Shown: positions 31,959 through 43,326 of the stretch, in pieces
How the letters are laid out: the number at the start of each line of letters is the position of its first letter
Position numbering within the stretch: the first letter of the stretch is position 1
Notes under the pieces: model-generated
The model's database searches: none
What the model saw: only the letters and a program-made list of their open reading frames with translations
What the model was told of the DNA's origin: nothing
Made by a program: the position numbers and the translations under genes
Source: Lysobacterales bacterium
Lineage (GTDB): Bacteria > Pseudomonadota > Gammaproteobacteria > Xanthomonadales > SZUA-36
Length of the DNA: 64,000 nt
NCBI GenBank assembly: GCA_014238945.1
Contig: JABAAB010000067.1
Location: forward strand, 1 to 64,000
Reading direction: 5' to 3'

Positions 31959-33516
31959 TATGGCACAGGAATGTTTACGTAATGCATTGACCTCCCCGGT
32001 TTACGATCTGGCACGTCGCACGCCTCTGGAAGCCGCGCCGGCGTTGTCCGGACGTATCGGCCACAAGTTGTGGCTTAAACGCGAGGATCTGCAGCCTACC
32101 TATTCTTTCAAATTACGCGGTGCATATAACTGCATCAGTCAACTGGACCCCGAGGTACGCAAGTCGGGGGTGGTGGCGGCATCGGCCGGTAACCACGCTC
32201 AGGGTGTGGCCCTGTCGGCACGGGAACTGGGGATCACGGCAACCATTTTCATGCCCCGAACGACTCCTGAAATCAAGGTCAGTGCCGTGGCCGACCTGGG
32301 TGCCCGTATTCAATTGACCGGTGATGACTATGACGAGGCCTGTGCCCAGGCACTGGAATTCAGCCGGGTGAGTGGCCGGTTTTTCGTCCACCCTTTCAAT
32401 GATCCACAGGTCATTGCCGGGCAGGGCACGCTGGGTATAGAAATCACCCAGCAACTCACAAATCAACCCGGTGTGATCTTCTTGCCGGTGGGTGGCGGTG
32501 GTTTGGCTGCGGGTGTTGCCGCGACGGTGAAGGCAGTACATCCCGCGGTCCGGGTGGTCGGTGTAGAACCGGAGGACGCAGCCAGCATGAAGGCCGCCCT
32601 GGCAGCAGGTCAGCCCGTTGATATTGGCGCGACAGGTATGTTTGCGGATGGGGTTGCAGTGCGCAAGGTTGGAAAAACCAGCTTTGAAATGTGCCAGGCA
32701 TTACTGGATGAGGTGATTACCGTCAGTGTCGACCAGGTTTGTGCTGCGGTGAAATCCATTTTTGAAGAAGTACGTGCGGTGGCCGAACCGGCGGGTGCGT
32801 TGTCGGTGGCGGGTGCGATTCAGTACGCTGCCCTGAAACAGGAAGATGAATTGCCGCGGGGTGACTGGGTTGCAGTGGTCAGTGGTGCCAATGTCAACTT
32901 TGACCGTCTTGGACACGTGGTGGAGCGCTGTGCATTGGGTGATGGCAAGGAGGTCCTGTTGGCGGTCAACATTCCGGAGCGCCCTGGCAGTTTCCTGGAA
33001 TTTTGCAGCGCTTTGGGAGAGTCATCGGTGACCGAATTCAACTACCGCTATGCGGGAAGTGGCGATGCACATGTATTTGTCGGCGTCCGTCTGCAGGAGT
33101 CGTCACGTCACCTGCAGGATCGCCTCACGGGACTGGGCTACCCGTTGACGGATCTTTCCACCAATGAGGTCTCCAAGCTGCACATTCGCCACCTGGTGGG
33201 TGGCCGATTGCCATCCAGCAAGCGTGAGAGATTGTTCCGTTTCGAGTTTCCTGAACGCCCGGGTGCATTGCTTGAATTCCTGAGCGTGCTCGCAGGGCGA
33301 TGGTCCATTAGCCTGTTTCACTACCGCAATCACGCGGCCGCCAATGCGCGCATTCTGGCAGGATTCCTGGTGCCACCCGGGGATGACGTGGCCTTTGGCC
33401 GTTTTCTGGAAGAAACGGGTTACCGATTTACCGATGAAACCGATAATGCCGCATGTCGGGCATTCCTGTCTGCACCAGAAGCCCTGGTGCAGCAGGTAAA
33501 ATCAGCGGCTGTCTGA
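31951..33516 (+). CDS. ilvA: Threonine ammonia-lyase (dehydratase), biosynthetic, with C-terminal ACT-like regions
   Basis: LWLKREDLQPTYSFKLRGAYNCI, ASAGNHAQGVALSA, VGGGGLAAGVA, duplicated ERPGSFLEFC / ERPGALLEFL. Confidence 0.96.
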   Translation: MGDMAQECLRNALTSPVYDLARRTPLEAAPALSGRIGHKLWLKREDLQPTYSFKLRGAYNCISQLDPEVRKSGVVAASAGNHAQGVALSARELGITATIFMPRTTPEIKVSAVADLGARIQLTGDDYDEACAQALEFSRVSGRFFVHPFNDPQVIAGQGTLGIEITQQLTNQPGVIFLPVGGGGLAAGVAATVKAVHPAVRVVGVEPEDAASMKAALAAGQPVDIGATGMFADGVAVRKVGKTSFEMCQALLDEVITVSVDQVCAAVKSIFEEVRAVAEPAGALSVAGAIQYAALKQEDELPRGDWVAVVSGANVNFDRLGHVVERCALGDGKEVLLAVNIPERPGSFLEFCSALGESSVTEFNYRYAGSGDAHVFVGVRLQESSRHLQDRLTGLGYPLTDLSTNEVSKLHIRHLVGGRLPSSKRERLFRFEFPERPGALLEFLSVLAGRWSISLFHYRNHAAANARILAGFLVPPGDDVAFGRFLEETGYRFTDETDNAACRAFLSAPEALVQQVKSAAV

Positions 33517-33542
33517 GCGGCGAGACCAATCCCTGTTTTGCA

Positions 33543-33580
33543 TTACCAGGGGACGGACAACACGGTCCGCCGTCCCTGCT
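33543..33580. terminator. Hairpin GGGACGG...CCGTCCC between the convergent ilvA and M16 protease genes
   Basis: 7-bp inverted repeat in the convergent intergenic region; weak T-tail. Confidence 0.4.
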
Positions 33581-33624
33581 TGATCAATTCGGTTCACGGC
33601 AGCTTCAAGGGACTGCCAAACCGA

Positions 33625-36534
33625 TCAGTCCAGTGGCTCTGATCCCCCGATTTCAAAACCGTCTTCATCGAGTGACTTGATCTGAATATCCAGTGCTTCC
33701 AGTTCTTCACGAATGACCGCTTCATCACCGACCACCACGATGGCCATATTTTCCGGATCGATGAGTCTGGACGACAGGGTATTGAGTGCGTCTCGATCGG
33801 TTTCCTTCAGAATATTGTTCTGAAGCGTACGGTAGTTAAGCGGAAGGTCGTGCCGCAAAACATTGCCCAACAGACCCAGTTTGCGGCCCGGTGTTTCGTA
33901 CTGCAGGGCATCACGCTGTCCTATGGCTGAGCGCATGAAATCGTATTCCTCTTCGCTCATTCCATCGGCGGAGTAGCTTTCGAGTTCCTTCAGTATCTCG
34001 GTCAATGAGGCCGCGGTGGCGTCTTTGTTGACCTCGGTGGATACGCGGAAACTGCCAAACTCCTTGCCACCATTGAACCCGCTTCTGGCTCCATAGGTGT
34101 AGCCCTTGTCCTCACGCAGATTCAGATTGATGCGGCTGTTGAATGTCCCACCGAGATTGAAATTGGCCAGACCGGCCTTGTAATAATCACCCAGTGCATC
34201 GTATGTGATCGACGGTTGTGCGGTACGCAGGCTGGACTGGGCGGCACCTTCCTTGTTGACCAGGTAAAGCGTTCTGTTATTGATTTCCGGCATATCTTCA
34301 ATGGGAATGCGGTAGGCCTCGGTGGTTTCTATTCCTGCAAAGCCCTGCAGTGCATCGATGATATCTTCCTGCTGTAGACCAGAACTGACCAGCAGACCCG
34401 TCAGGTGAGCAGGAATGTGGGCCGCATAATAGGCTCTCACATCTTCCAGGGTAATGGATTCCACGGTTGAAGGCAGACCGCCCATTGGGTAGGAAAGTGG
34501 GTGCTCTGGACCGTGCAACACCGCCTCGATGGCACGACCCGCCAGACCCCGTGGCGTCTTGCGGTTGGCCAACAGGCCTTCGATGGTACGGGTTTTGATG
34601 CGATCGAAGTCCTCTTCGGTAAACGCGGGCTCCAGGATACGTTCCAGCATCAATGCAATCGCCTTGTCGAGGTTCTTGGTCAATGAGTTGACCGTCACGG
34701 TGGTCTGGTATTGTCCGGGACCGACGCTGACACTGGCACCAATTCGTTCCAGTTCCTCGCTGAATTCAGCTGCGCTGCGCTGTTTGGTTGCTTCGCGCAT
34801 CAGTGATGCGGTCAGGGAGGTCAGACCGGCCTTGCCGGGAGGTTCATCACGCTGACCCATATCAAAGGTTGCTCTGATGGTCACCGTTGGCGTTTCGGTG
34901 TTGGGGACTGCGAGCACGCGTACATTGTTGGTCAGGGATGTGTCCCAGATGGCGGGCAGTTCCACATTGGGATTGGTTCCAGGTACCGGGGTCAGGCTGC
35001 GGTCGAAGTCATCCGTCACCGGACGCAGTGAAAGCTCGCGGTCTTCATCACCGAAACTATCAGGAATATCCCGGTCCGGTGCCTGGTAATTCTGTTCGGC
35101 TGCAGCCAGTTCCAGTTTGCCTTCGGGTACGATGCTTAAAACCACCGCGGGTTGACCTGCAACATATTGACCGAATACACGCTGCACATCTTCGATTTCC
35201 ACATTCAGGTAACGCTGAATCTCTTCACCGATCCCAGCCGGACTGCCGGTATAGGTTTGAAATGCAGCCAGGGTGGATACCTTGCCTGCCACGCTCTGCA
35301 GACCGAATACACGGCCGGATTCGTAATTCGCCTTGAACTTCTGCAGATCGTCCTCGGAGATCTCGCGGGCGGCAAACTCATCCATTGTGTCCCTTATGGC
35401 CTGCTCCATTTTCGCCAGTGTTTCACCGGAGGCAGGATTCTGGATGACAATGAACATGATCTCGCAGGCCAGTTCACGACAGCTGTGGTTTACAAAAGCA
35501 TTTACGGCACGACCGGTCTGGACCAGACGCTGGTACAGCAGGGATGCTTGCCCCTGGCCGAGAATCTTGGCAGCTGCATCCAAAGGTGCTTCATCGGCGT
35601 GTGTCGAGTAAACGGTCGGGATAATCAATGCGACAGCCGGCAGGTGAATTTTGTTGTCTTCCAGTGTTACGTAACGATCGGCGTCAAGGTTGCCAGGTTC
35701 CTTTGGCAGGTTTTCCACCTCGGGACCACGCGGAATGGAACCGAAATATTGGTTCACCAGTTCCAGGGTTTTGATCGGGTCGATGTCACCACCGATGGTC
35801 AGCGCGGCATTGTTGGGCCCGTACCAACGCAGGAAGAAGTGTTTCAGGTCATCAACATCTGCCCGGTTGAGGTCTTCCATCCAACCGATGACAGGCCACG
35901 AATAACGATGTTCCTGCGGATAAAGTGCCTTGTTCAGCGTTTCAAAAGCACGTCCATAGGGTGCGTTATCCACGCTCTGACCGCGTTCGTTTTTGACCGT
36001 CTCGCGTTGAATTTCAAATTTTTCCTGGGTCACGGCATCCAGCAGGAATCCCATGCGGTCGGCCTCCAGCCACAGGGCAATCTCCAGCTGGTTTACAGGC
36101 ATTGTCTGGTAGTAGTTGGTGCGGTCTGAATTGGTGGACCCATTCAGTGTGCCACCGGCGTTGGAAACGATTTTGAAATGTTCCTCGTCCGCTACGTTTT
36201 CGGAGCCCTGGAACATCATGTGCTCAAAAAAGTGTGCAAACCCGGACCGTCCCACCTGCTCGCGATTGGAGCCTACGTGGTAGGTCACATCAACGTGCAC
36301 CAGGGGGTCGGAATGATCTTCATGAAGTACCACCGTCAGGCCGTTGGCCAGGGTGTACTTGGCATAGGGTATTGCAATACCGCTGTCGTCCCCTTTGAAC
36401 TCATCGACCAGGGTAATACCCGGTGGTAACGCCGCAGGGACTGCGCTGTTGTCGGTGATGGTAGCGACTTCTGAGTTGTCGTTATTGCAGGCTGCCAATG
36501 GCAGCAGCAGAGCGAGAATTATCAGCTTTTTCAC
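33625..36534 (-). CDS. M16 family zinc metallopeptidase (pitrilysin-like), putative lipoprotein, GTG start
   Basis: GFAHFFEHMMFQGSENV (HxxEH), second M16 domain; signal MKKLIILALLLPLAAC lipobox-like. Confidence 0.93.
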   Translation of the reverse strand: MKKLIILALLLPLAACNNDNSEVATITDNSAVPAALPPGITLVDEFKGDDSGIAIPYAKYTLANGLTVVLHEDHSDPLVHVDVTYHVGSNREQVGRSGFAHFFEHMMFQGSENVADEEHFKIVSNAGGTLNGSTNSDRTNYYQTMPVNQLEIALWLEADRMGFLLDAVTQEKFEIQRETVKNERGQSVDNAPYGRAFETLNKALYPQEHRYSWPVIGWMEDLNRADVDDLKHFFLRWYGPNNAALTIGGDIDPIKTLELVNQYFGSIPRGPEVENLPKEPGNLDADRYVTLEDNKIHLPAVALIIPTVYSTHADEAPLDAAAKILGQGQASLLYQRLVQTGRAVNAFVNHSCRELACEIMFIVIQNPASGETLAKMEQAIRDTMDEFAAREISEDDLQKFKANYESGRVFGLQSVAGKVSTLAAFQTYTGSPAGIGEEIQRYLNVEIEDVQRVFGQYVAGQPAVVLSIVPEGKLELAAAEQNYQAPDRDIPDSFGDEDRELSLRPVTDDFDRSLTPVPGTNPNVELPAIWDTSLTNNVRVLAVPNTETPTVTIRATFDMGQRDEPPGKAGLTSLTASLMREATKQRSAAEFSEELERIGASVSVGPGQYQTTVTVNSLTKNLDKAIALMLERILEPAFTEEDFDRIKTRTIEGLLANRKTPRGLAGRAIEAVLHGPEHPLSYPMGGLPSTVESITLEDVRAYYAAHIPAHLTGLLVSSGLQQEDIIDALQGFAGIETTEAYRIPIEDMPEINNRTLYLVNKEGAAQSSLRTAQPSITYDALGDYYKAGLANFNLGGTFNSRINLNLREDKGYTYGARSGFNGGKEFGSFRVSTEVNKDATAASLTEILKELESYSADGMSEEEYDFMRSAIGQRDALQYETPGRKLGLLGNVLRHDLPLNYRTLQNNILKETDRDALNTLSSRLIDPENMAIVVVGDEAVIREELEALDIQIKSLDEDGFEIGGSEPLD

Positions 36535-36661
36535 AAGTATTCCTTTGCTGGATGATGAGGCGGTCACGAAGTCTATCAAAAGAGAGGCCGGAGTTCCTGT
36601 GCTGGAAGCTGGGTTCTGGTGATAATTGTGACCATTTTTACTCAATGGATGTCGGAAAAAA

Positions 36662-36690
36662 GAAACCCCGCACGGGCGGGGTTTCCTTTT
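36662..36690 (-). terminator. Intrinsic terminator GAAACCCCGC-(loop)-GCGGGGTTTC with T-rich tail on the minus strand
   Basis: 10-bp stem, minus-strand 3' tail TTTCTTTTTT. Confidence 0.8.
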
Positions 36691-36744
36691 ATTTGGATTC
36701 AGGTCACGGGTATCTTACCCGGCCTGATCGTATTACTTCCGGGT

Positions 36745-38213
36745 TCAGGGGCTGACCTGCGCCACCTTGACCGGATTAATGTCCAGAGAACGTCTCAGAT
36801 CTTCGATTTTTGCAATCCTGGGGCTGTGTGCTCCGACGATGGTCTCGACGTTCAGTCCCAGCTTGTCAATGGCCTCGGCCAGCCGTTTTGTCACCGGTTG
36901 GGCTGGTTGCATGACGCCATTGATCGGATTGGGAAAATGGTCTGCCTCGAACAGTATTTTTTCTCCGGCAGCCAGCCAACCAACAGGTGCTCTGCATGCG
37001 GTGTGGGACCGATGTCTATGATCTCGAGCGTACGGTTACCGCCATCAAAGACATACTTGTCTTCCACAAACTGCAACTTCAGTGAATCGGCATCAGTGGC
37101 AGCTGCACGCATCACCGCCTCATTCTCCTTGACGGTCAGAACGGTGGCATCTTCGCCCTGGTAGGCAGGTACACCCAAAACATGATCATTGTGATGATGG
37201 GTCATGACTCCAAACTTGATGGGCTCGTCTTTCACCACCTCTCGCAATGCCTTGATGCGGTCCGGGATACCTGCAGTGCCACCGACCGCGACGACATGGT
37301 CATCCATTTCCACGAACATGGCATAGGTTCCGCCGGCACCCACCAGGAATACACCTACTGAAACTTCCTGAAGTTCTATATCGTTCGGTTGTGGCGGAGC
37401 GGTTTCAACCACTTCAAGGTCTTCAGGCAATCCGGTGTACTGCTCGACAGACTGGTTTACCCAGGTAGAGTGACGGTCGATGAAGATATTCGGCTGGTCA
37501 TTCACATACAGTTTGAATGTCTTGCTGAAGGGTATCCCATCGATGGTCTGGTAATCGGTAAAACGGTAATCGACCTGGCCAAAAGGCGGCAACACACGTT
37601 CGCTGCGACTCAGCATATGGGTTTCCTGGTCAAAATACAGACTCAATGCGGGGCCAACCTCCATCACCAGGGTCACCACGTCATGCATGCGGTCATTGAA
37701 CTCCACTTCGCCCAACCAGTGAGAAGTCTGACGCCGGTCCTGCAACTGTTTTACCAACAACGGGGCGGTTACCCGGATAAATGGGCCCGAAGTGTTATCA
37801 AAGTCGGGTTGGGCAAGTGGTGTGACGGAGCCACCACGAAAATCCAGTTGCCAGCCTTCCTCACCCTTGATGATCTGGCTGCCGTTAAAATTAAATCCAC
37901 CACCAGTGCCCTCGTTTTTGCCAACAAAGGTTTTGTTCTCGAAATCGATGGCTGCGAAGTTGATGGTTTCGTTCTCGTCCCAGGGTGCTCCGGGTGAACG
38001 ACTCTGGTTGGTTGCCCAGGTGATAAAGTGGCTCTTGCGTACGACGCTGTTCAGGTTTGCAATGGCTTCGGCTCCGCCATAGGCCGCCAGCGCGGCGTCA
38101 ATCACTTCGTTGGCACGGTTAACGGCTTTCAGTGGCAGGCTGTCTGCAGCCTGGGTGGAGGCAGCGGTCAGCATCAAGCTGGCAGCAATGGCTCAAACAA
38201 TAGGCTTTTTCAT
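36745..38213 (-). pseudogene. MBL-fold metallo-hydrolase, secreted; in-frame TGA in the signal peptide and -1 frameshift at an A6 tract
   Basis: ATG at 38213, TGA at 38193-38195 (MKKPIV*AIAASLMLTAASTQA); A6 tract at 36957-36962 after which the family-like C-terminus ILFEADHFPNPINGVMQPAQPVTKRLAEAIDKLGLNVETIVGAHSPR... continues in the -1 frame. Confidence 0.75.
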
Positions 38214-38357
38214 TAATCAGTCCTCAAATTTTGTTTGAAAAAGACGGTCGCTCCCTGATGCCCGGCACAATCTGCGCGACAGTGTGCTGTGCGACAGAGC
38301 GAATGTCTTGGCAGATTCGATGAGAGGATGTGGTGCTGCGACAAACAGCAATCTGTA

Positions 38358-38948
38358 TTACAAAGTACAGTGGGTTCGATCGACCAAACGGTGGATGTAA
38401 GCCAGGAGATTGGGCATATTTTCAAGCAATTGCTGGGATTGGCCCCACTTGAGCGCGAAACCCACGATGATATCGGTAACGGAGAAGCGATCCTCAACCA
38501 GGTAATTCCTGTTGCCCAACTCCACCTCAAGAACGCTCGCCGCCTGGCAAAAGGCCTCGTTGTTTTGTTCAAATATGGCGGGCAGACGTTTTTCTTCCGG
38601 CAGTACAAAGGTGTTGCGGGAATTGCACCATAAATGTGCTTCCAGTTCGGTCAGGCAAAAACTCACCCATTGGTCATGTATGGCACGGGCCCGTGTACCC
38701 GATGGTGATATCAATCCCATTTCAGGTGCCAGGTCGGCAAGATAAGTACAAATGGCCGATGCCTCGAACAGCGGTTTTCCATCAATGATCACCGCTGGCA
38801 GTTTTCCCAGTGGGTGGATCTTTTTCAATTCATCGCTGTGCAGCAGATGTCTTCCCTCGATCGACTCGAACTCAAGCTCAAGTTCCTGTAATGCCCAGCG
38901 AACTTTTTTTGAGCGACTCGGGCCAAATTCATACAAGGTGATATCCAT
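38358..38948 (-). CDS. Glutathione S-transferase family protein
   Basis: YEFGPSRSKKVRWALQELELEFE, LGKLPAVIIDGKPLFEASAICTYLADL. Confidence 0.9.
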   Translation of the reverse strand: MDITLYEFGPSRSKKVRWALQELELEFESIEGRHLLHSDELKKIHPLGKLPAVIIDGKPLFEASAICTYLADLAPEMGLISPSGTRARAIHDQWVSFCLTELEAHLWCNSRNTFVLPEEKRLPAIFEQNNEAFCQAASVLEVELGNRNYLVEDRFSVTDIIVGFALKWGQSQQLLENMPNLLAYIHRLVDRTHCTL

Positions 38949-39122
38949 GGATTGTCCTTCCGTTCTTAAAAAATGGTCTGTTTGAATTCAAAAGCCTGCG
39001 TGAATATTACTGCCAAAAGACCGATGATGAAAATCAACCCGGAACCTGCATGTCCTCTTACACTCGCAGACCAGTGGGTTAACGCGGTAAAATAGCCAGG
39101 TTTCATTGAATGAGTTGTCCAT

Positions 39123-42100
39123 ATGAGCCGACCCGCTTCGGAAATTATTGCCGGCAGAAAATCTGCAGTCGATACACCTTTGCGTTTTGTTACCGCAGCT
39201 TCGTTGTTCGACGGGCATGACGTGGCCATTAATATCATGCGTCGATTGATCCAGGCACAGGGTTGCGAGGTCATCCACCTTGGCCACAACCGCAGTGTGC
39301 TGGATATTGTCCGGGCAGCCATCCAGGAAGACGCGGATGCGATTGCGATTTCCTCCTACCAGGGGGGACACATTGAGTACTTTCGTTTCATGATTGACCA
39401 GTTGAGGGAACGTGGGGCAGCGCACATACAGGTTTTTGGTGGAGGTGGCGGTACCATCACACTGGATGAAATCAGTGTTCTGGAAGATTACGGTGTGAAC
39501 CGTATCTATCACCCGGATGACGGCATGGGTATGGGGCTGGTGGAGATGATCGAGGATGTGGTCAAACGCGTTGCGGGGCATCGCCTGGAAACCGCTTACC
39601 CGCTGCAACTCAGAACGGACAACGCCAACGATGTGGCGCGCATGCTGACCGCTTTGGAAAGCGGTATTTTTAGCGAAAGTGAGCTGAAAATGAAACGCAG
39701 GGAATGGACCGGGGCCAGGAAGCAGGCACCGGTTATAGGTATCACCGGTACAGGTGGTGCCGGAAAATCATCGGTCACCGATGAGATACTGAATCGGCTA
39801 CTGAGCAGTTTTCCTGACAAGAGGATTGCTGTACTGGCAGTTGACCCCACGAGGCGGCGTACCGGTGGCGCCCTGCTGGGTGACCGGATACGGATGAACT
39901 CTCTGCGATCTGAACGTATTTATATGCGATCCATGGCCACCAGGCGTCAGCACCTGGCCACCAGTGCGATGCTGCAGGATGCCATCAGCTTTCTTAAAGC
40001 CGCCGGTTTTGACCTGGTATTGGTTGAGACCGCCGGAATAGGCCAGTCCGATTCGGAAATCGTCGATATGGTCGACTTTTCCTGTTATGTGATGACTTCC
40101 GATTTTGGTGCCCAGAGCCAATTGGAAAAAATCGACATGCTCGATTATGCGGAGCTGGTCATCCTCAACAAGTTTGACAAGCGTGGCGCCGAGGACGCCC
40201 TCCGGGATGTGCGCAAGCAGTACAAACGCAACCACCTGGCTTTTACCATGGACGATGAGGCCGTTCCCGTATACCCGACCATTGCCAGCCAGTTCAATGA
40301 CCCGGGTATCAGTTGGATGTTTGTAAACCTCATCAGATTACTGAGCGATAAACTGGGATTGCCAGCAGAACAATGGACCACGGATATCGACGTTTCCGAG
40401 CGCAAGCCAACGGCGACAGTGCTCATACCCGGTAACCGCACACGTTACCTGGCGGAAATAGCCGAGCAGGGCAGGGAAGTCGACCGGGATGTTTCCCGTC
40501 AGGCCGAGGCAGCCAGCCTGGCACAGCACTATCATGCCTGTCTCAAAGACCTGGGTGATACGGAACTTCCTTCCATCTGTAACTTTTTCACCGAACAACA
40601 GTTAACTTCTTCAATTACATCCCAGGGCTCGATGAATGAGTCCCCCAGCAAATCCGGTGCGGCAGACCAAACTCTGATTTTATTGCGCCAACGATACAAC
40701 TCCGCACTGGGTCAACTATCGGCGGACGCAAGGAAACTCCTTCAGGATTGGCCGGAGCGCAAGGCGGGTATCCGCACCGAGCAATATACCTACGAAGTGC
40801 GTGGCAGAGAGATCAGCGGAAACAATTACAAGCAGTCCCTGAGCAAGATTCCCATACCCAAGATCGGTATGCCACGCGATCGGGACTGGGGTGAACTGTT
40901 GGCCTTCCTGATGCGTGAAAATCTGCCCGGCTACTACCCCTATACCGCTGGTGTATTCCCTTATCGCCGACTGGGTGAAGACCCGACCCGCATGTTTGCC
41001 GGGGAGGGTACGCCAGAGCGCACCAACCGGCGTTTTCACTATTTGTCAAAAGATGGTGCCACGGCCCGTCTGAGCACCGCCTTTGATTCCGTAACACTGT
41101 ATGGCGAAGACCCGCATACACGACCTGATATCTATGGAAAGGTGGGGAATTCCGGGGTTTCCATTGCCACGCTGGATGATATGAAAAAGCTGTATTCCGG
41201 TTTCGACCTGTGTGCACCCACCACCTCAGTTTCCATGACCATCAATGGGCCGGCCCCCATGATTCTGGCTTTTTTCATGAACGCCGCGATTGACCAGCAG
41301 GTTGAACTGCATCTCAGGAACACCGGTGAATGGGCATCAGCTGAGAAAAAGATCAGAAGTCATTTCAAAGACAAAAAACAGCCTGTCTATGCAGGTGACC
41401 TGCCGGATGGTAACGATGGTCTGGGTTTGTCACTGCTTGGGATCTGCGGTGACCAGTTGGTCGACGGGGAAACCTATGCAAGGATCAGGACCGAGACCCT
41501 GAAAAAGGTCCGAGGTACGGTCCAGGCCGACATTCTAAAAGAAGATCAGGCCCAGAATACCTGTATTTTTTCAACCGAGTTTGCCATGCGTATGATGGGA
41601 GATATTCAGCAGTTTTTCGTGGATAACCAGGTACGTAATTTCTACAGCATATCGATTTCCGGTTATCACATCGCCGAAGCCGGTGCCAATCCGATCAGTC
41701 AACTGGCGTTTACACTGAGTAACGGTTTCACCATCGTCGAGTATTACCTTGCCCGTGGTATGGGTGTTGATGAATTCGCACCCAACCTGAGCTTTTTCTT
41801 CAGCAACGGCATGGACCCGGAATATACTGTCATCGGTCGTGTCGCAAGACGTATCTGGGCACGCGCCATGCGCGAACGCTACGGTGCCAACCGCCGTAGC
41901 CAGAAGCTCAAATACCACATCCAGACCAGTGGGCGCTCGCTTCATTCCCAGGAAATTCAGTTCAACGATATTCGCACCACCCTGCAGGCACTTTATGCGT
42001 TGTTCGACAACTGCAACTCCCTGCATACCAATGCCTATGATGAGGCGATCACCACACCCACAGAGGAAAGCGTACGTCGCGCGGTGGCGATCCAGATGAT

Positions 42101-42614
42101 CATCAACAAGGAATTGGGTCTGAACTTCTGTGAGAACCCGTGGCAGGGCAGTTTTATTGTCGATGAGTTGACCGACCTGGTTGAAGAAGCGGTATACCGG
42201 GAGTTCGAGCGGATTTCGGAGCGCGGCGGTGTGCTGGGTGCAATGGACACCATGTACCAGCGCAGCAAGATCCAGGAAGAGAGCATGTACTACGAGCACC
42301 TGAAGCACGACGGCAGCCTGCCACTGATTGGCGTCAATACCTTCCTCGGTGACAAGCAAGGCCATGTCGAGGGCGGTGAATTGGAATTGATGCGTTCCAG
42401 CACAGAGGAAAAGCATCAGCAAGTGGGCAATGTCGAGGCGTTCCGGGCGTTCCACCAGGCAGAAGCCGAAGTATTACTGGGCGCACTACAGCAAACCGCG
42501 CGTGAGCGGAAAAATACTTTTGAGACTCTGATGGCGGCTGCCAAGAGTTGCTCGCTCGGCTCAATGAGCCACGCGCTATATGATGTGGGTGGGGAGTATC
42601 GGCGGAATATGTAG
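39123..42614 (+). CDS. icmF: Fused isobutyryl-CoA mutase (B12 domain + G-protein chaperone + mutase)
   Basis: [16 protein letters not shown] (B12), [18 protein letters not shown] (P-loop), [52 protein letters not shown]. Confidence 0.96.
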   Translation: MSRPASEIIAGRKSAVDTPLRFVTAASLFDGHDVAINIMRRLIQAQGCEVIHLGHNRSVLDIVRAAIQEDADAIAISSYQGGHIEYFRFMIDQLRERGAAHIQVFGGGGGTITLDEISVLEDYGVNRIYHPDDGMGMGLVEMIEDVVKRVAGHRLETAYPLQLRTDNANDVARMLTALESGIFSESELKMKRREWTGARKQAPVIGITGTGGAGKSSVTDEILNRLLSSFPDKRIAVLAVDPTRRRTGGALLGDRIRMNSLRSERIYMRSMATRRQHLATSAMLQDAISFLKAAGFDLVLVETAGIGQSDSEIVDMVDFSCYVMTSDFGAQSQLEKIDMLDYAELVILNKFDKRGAEDALRDVRKQYKRNHLAFTMDDEAVPVYPTIASQFNDPGISWMFVNLIRLLSDKLGLPAEQWTTDIDVSERKPTATVLIPGNRTRYLAEIAEQGREVDRDVSRQAEAASLAQHYHACLKDLGDTELPSICNFFTEQQLTSSITSQGSMNESPSKSGAADQTLILLRQRYNSALGQLSADARKLLQDWPERKAGIRTEQYTYEVRGREISGNNYKQSLSKIPIPKIGMPRDRDWGELLAFLMRENLPGYYPYTAGVFPYRRLGEDPTRMFAGEGTPERTNRRFHYLSKDGATARLSTAFDSVTLYGEDPHTRPDIYGKVGNSGVSIATLDDMKKLYSGFDLCAPTTSVSMTINGPAPMILAFFMNAAIDQQVELHLRNTGEWASAEKKIRSHFKDKKQPVYAGDLPDGNDGLGLSLLGICGDQLVDGETYARIRTETLKKVRGTVQADILKEDQAQNTCIFSTEFAMRMMGDIQQFFVDNQVRNFYSISISGYHIAEAGANPISQLAFTLSNGFTIVEYYLARGMGVDEFAPNLSFFFSNGMDPEYTVIGRVARRIWARAMRERYGANRRSQKLKYHIQTSGRSLHSQEIQFNDIRTTLQALYALFDNCNSLHTNAYDEAITTPTEESVRRAVAIQMIINKELGLNFCENPWQGSFIVDELTDLVEEAVYREFERISERGGVLGAMDTMYQRSKIQEESMYYEHLKHDGSLPLIGVNTFLGDKQGHVEGGELELMRSSTEEKHQQVGNVEAFRAFHQAEAEVLLGALQQTARERKNTFETLMAAAKSCSLGSMSHALYDVGGEYRRNM

Positions 42615-42641
42615 ATCCTGGGTCATGTGCGTCGACGTGAT
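42613..42641 (+). mobile_element. Left piece of IS91-family transposase relic A (gatcctgggtcatgtgcgtcgacgtgat)
   Basis: One mismatch over ~28 nt to relic C at 56776-56803; starts at the icmF stop codon. Confidence 0.65.
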
Positions 42642-42645
42642 CGGT

Positions 42646-43323
42646 TCAGTGCCAACAGATCTCATCCATTCGGACCCGATGGCGAAGGCAATACCTATCG
42701 TCTTCGCGGCAGGACTCGAAAGATTCCCGCACGGTATCCTGGCGGATTTTTGCTTCGGTGTAGCGGTTGTAGGCGTACGACATCATCGCCTCAACATAGC
42801 CATCGAAACTCTCGTAACAGTTTTCGCTCAGATAATACTGCCGTCTTCGTTGCGGCGAACAGGACTGGACCAGCTCCTCCACAGCTTGCGCCGCTATTGC
42901 CTGAACCTCGGTTTCATCATGAAACGGACACGAGACCTCCTGCCAGCTCCCCACGGGCTCCGGCTCAACAACAAAGAGTCTGCCGTTTTTTTTAAGCACC
43001 CGCCGTGCCTCTGCGAGGGCCGCAGTCATCAGGTGTTTCGGGACATGGTGCAAAGACCAGTGGAACACGGCAACATCAAAGACCCCACTGGCCAGCGGTA
43101 TCGCGCCCGCACATGCTTGTACCCGCCATGGGGGTGGTCCTCCGCCCACCAAAGGGTCGATGCCGGTTACGGCATAACCATGCTGTACCAGCATGTCACT
43201 GAGCTCCCCTTCACCACAACCGATATCCAGAAGTGCTCCCGTGTCCTCACCTAAAAACTCAAGCAAGGCATCGAGCGGTTTGGCGACGGATGCTTTGGCA
43301 GGATCTGCACTTAATAAAGACAT
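42646..43323 (-). CDS. Class I SAM-dependent methyltransferase
   Basis: GALLDIGCGEGELSDMLVQHGYAVTGIDPL, DVAVFHWSLHHVPKHLMTAALAEARRVLKKNGRLFVVEPEP. Confidence 0.9.
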   Translation of the reverse strand: MSLLSADPAKASVAKPLDALLEFLGEDTGALLDIGCGEGELSDMLVQHGYAVTGIDPLVGGGPPPWRVQACAGAIPLASGVFDVAVFHWSLHHVPKHLMTAALAEARRVLKKNGRLFVVEPEPVGSWQEVSCPFHDETEVQAIAAQAVEELVQSCSPQRRRQYYLSENCYESFDGYVEAMMSYAYNRYTEAKIRQDTVRESFESCREDDRYCLRHRVRMDEICWH

Positions 43324-43326
43324 AGG

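Noticed and set aside
38950-39122. Cobalamin riboswitch upstream of icmF
   Set aside because: The ~170-nt region shows no recognisable B12-box-like core and is shared with the divergent gst promoter; not supportable by eye.
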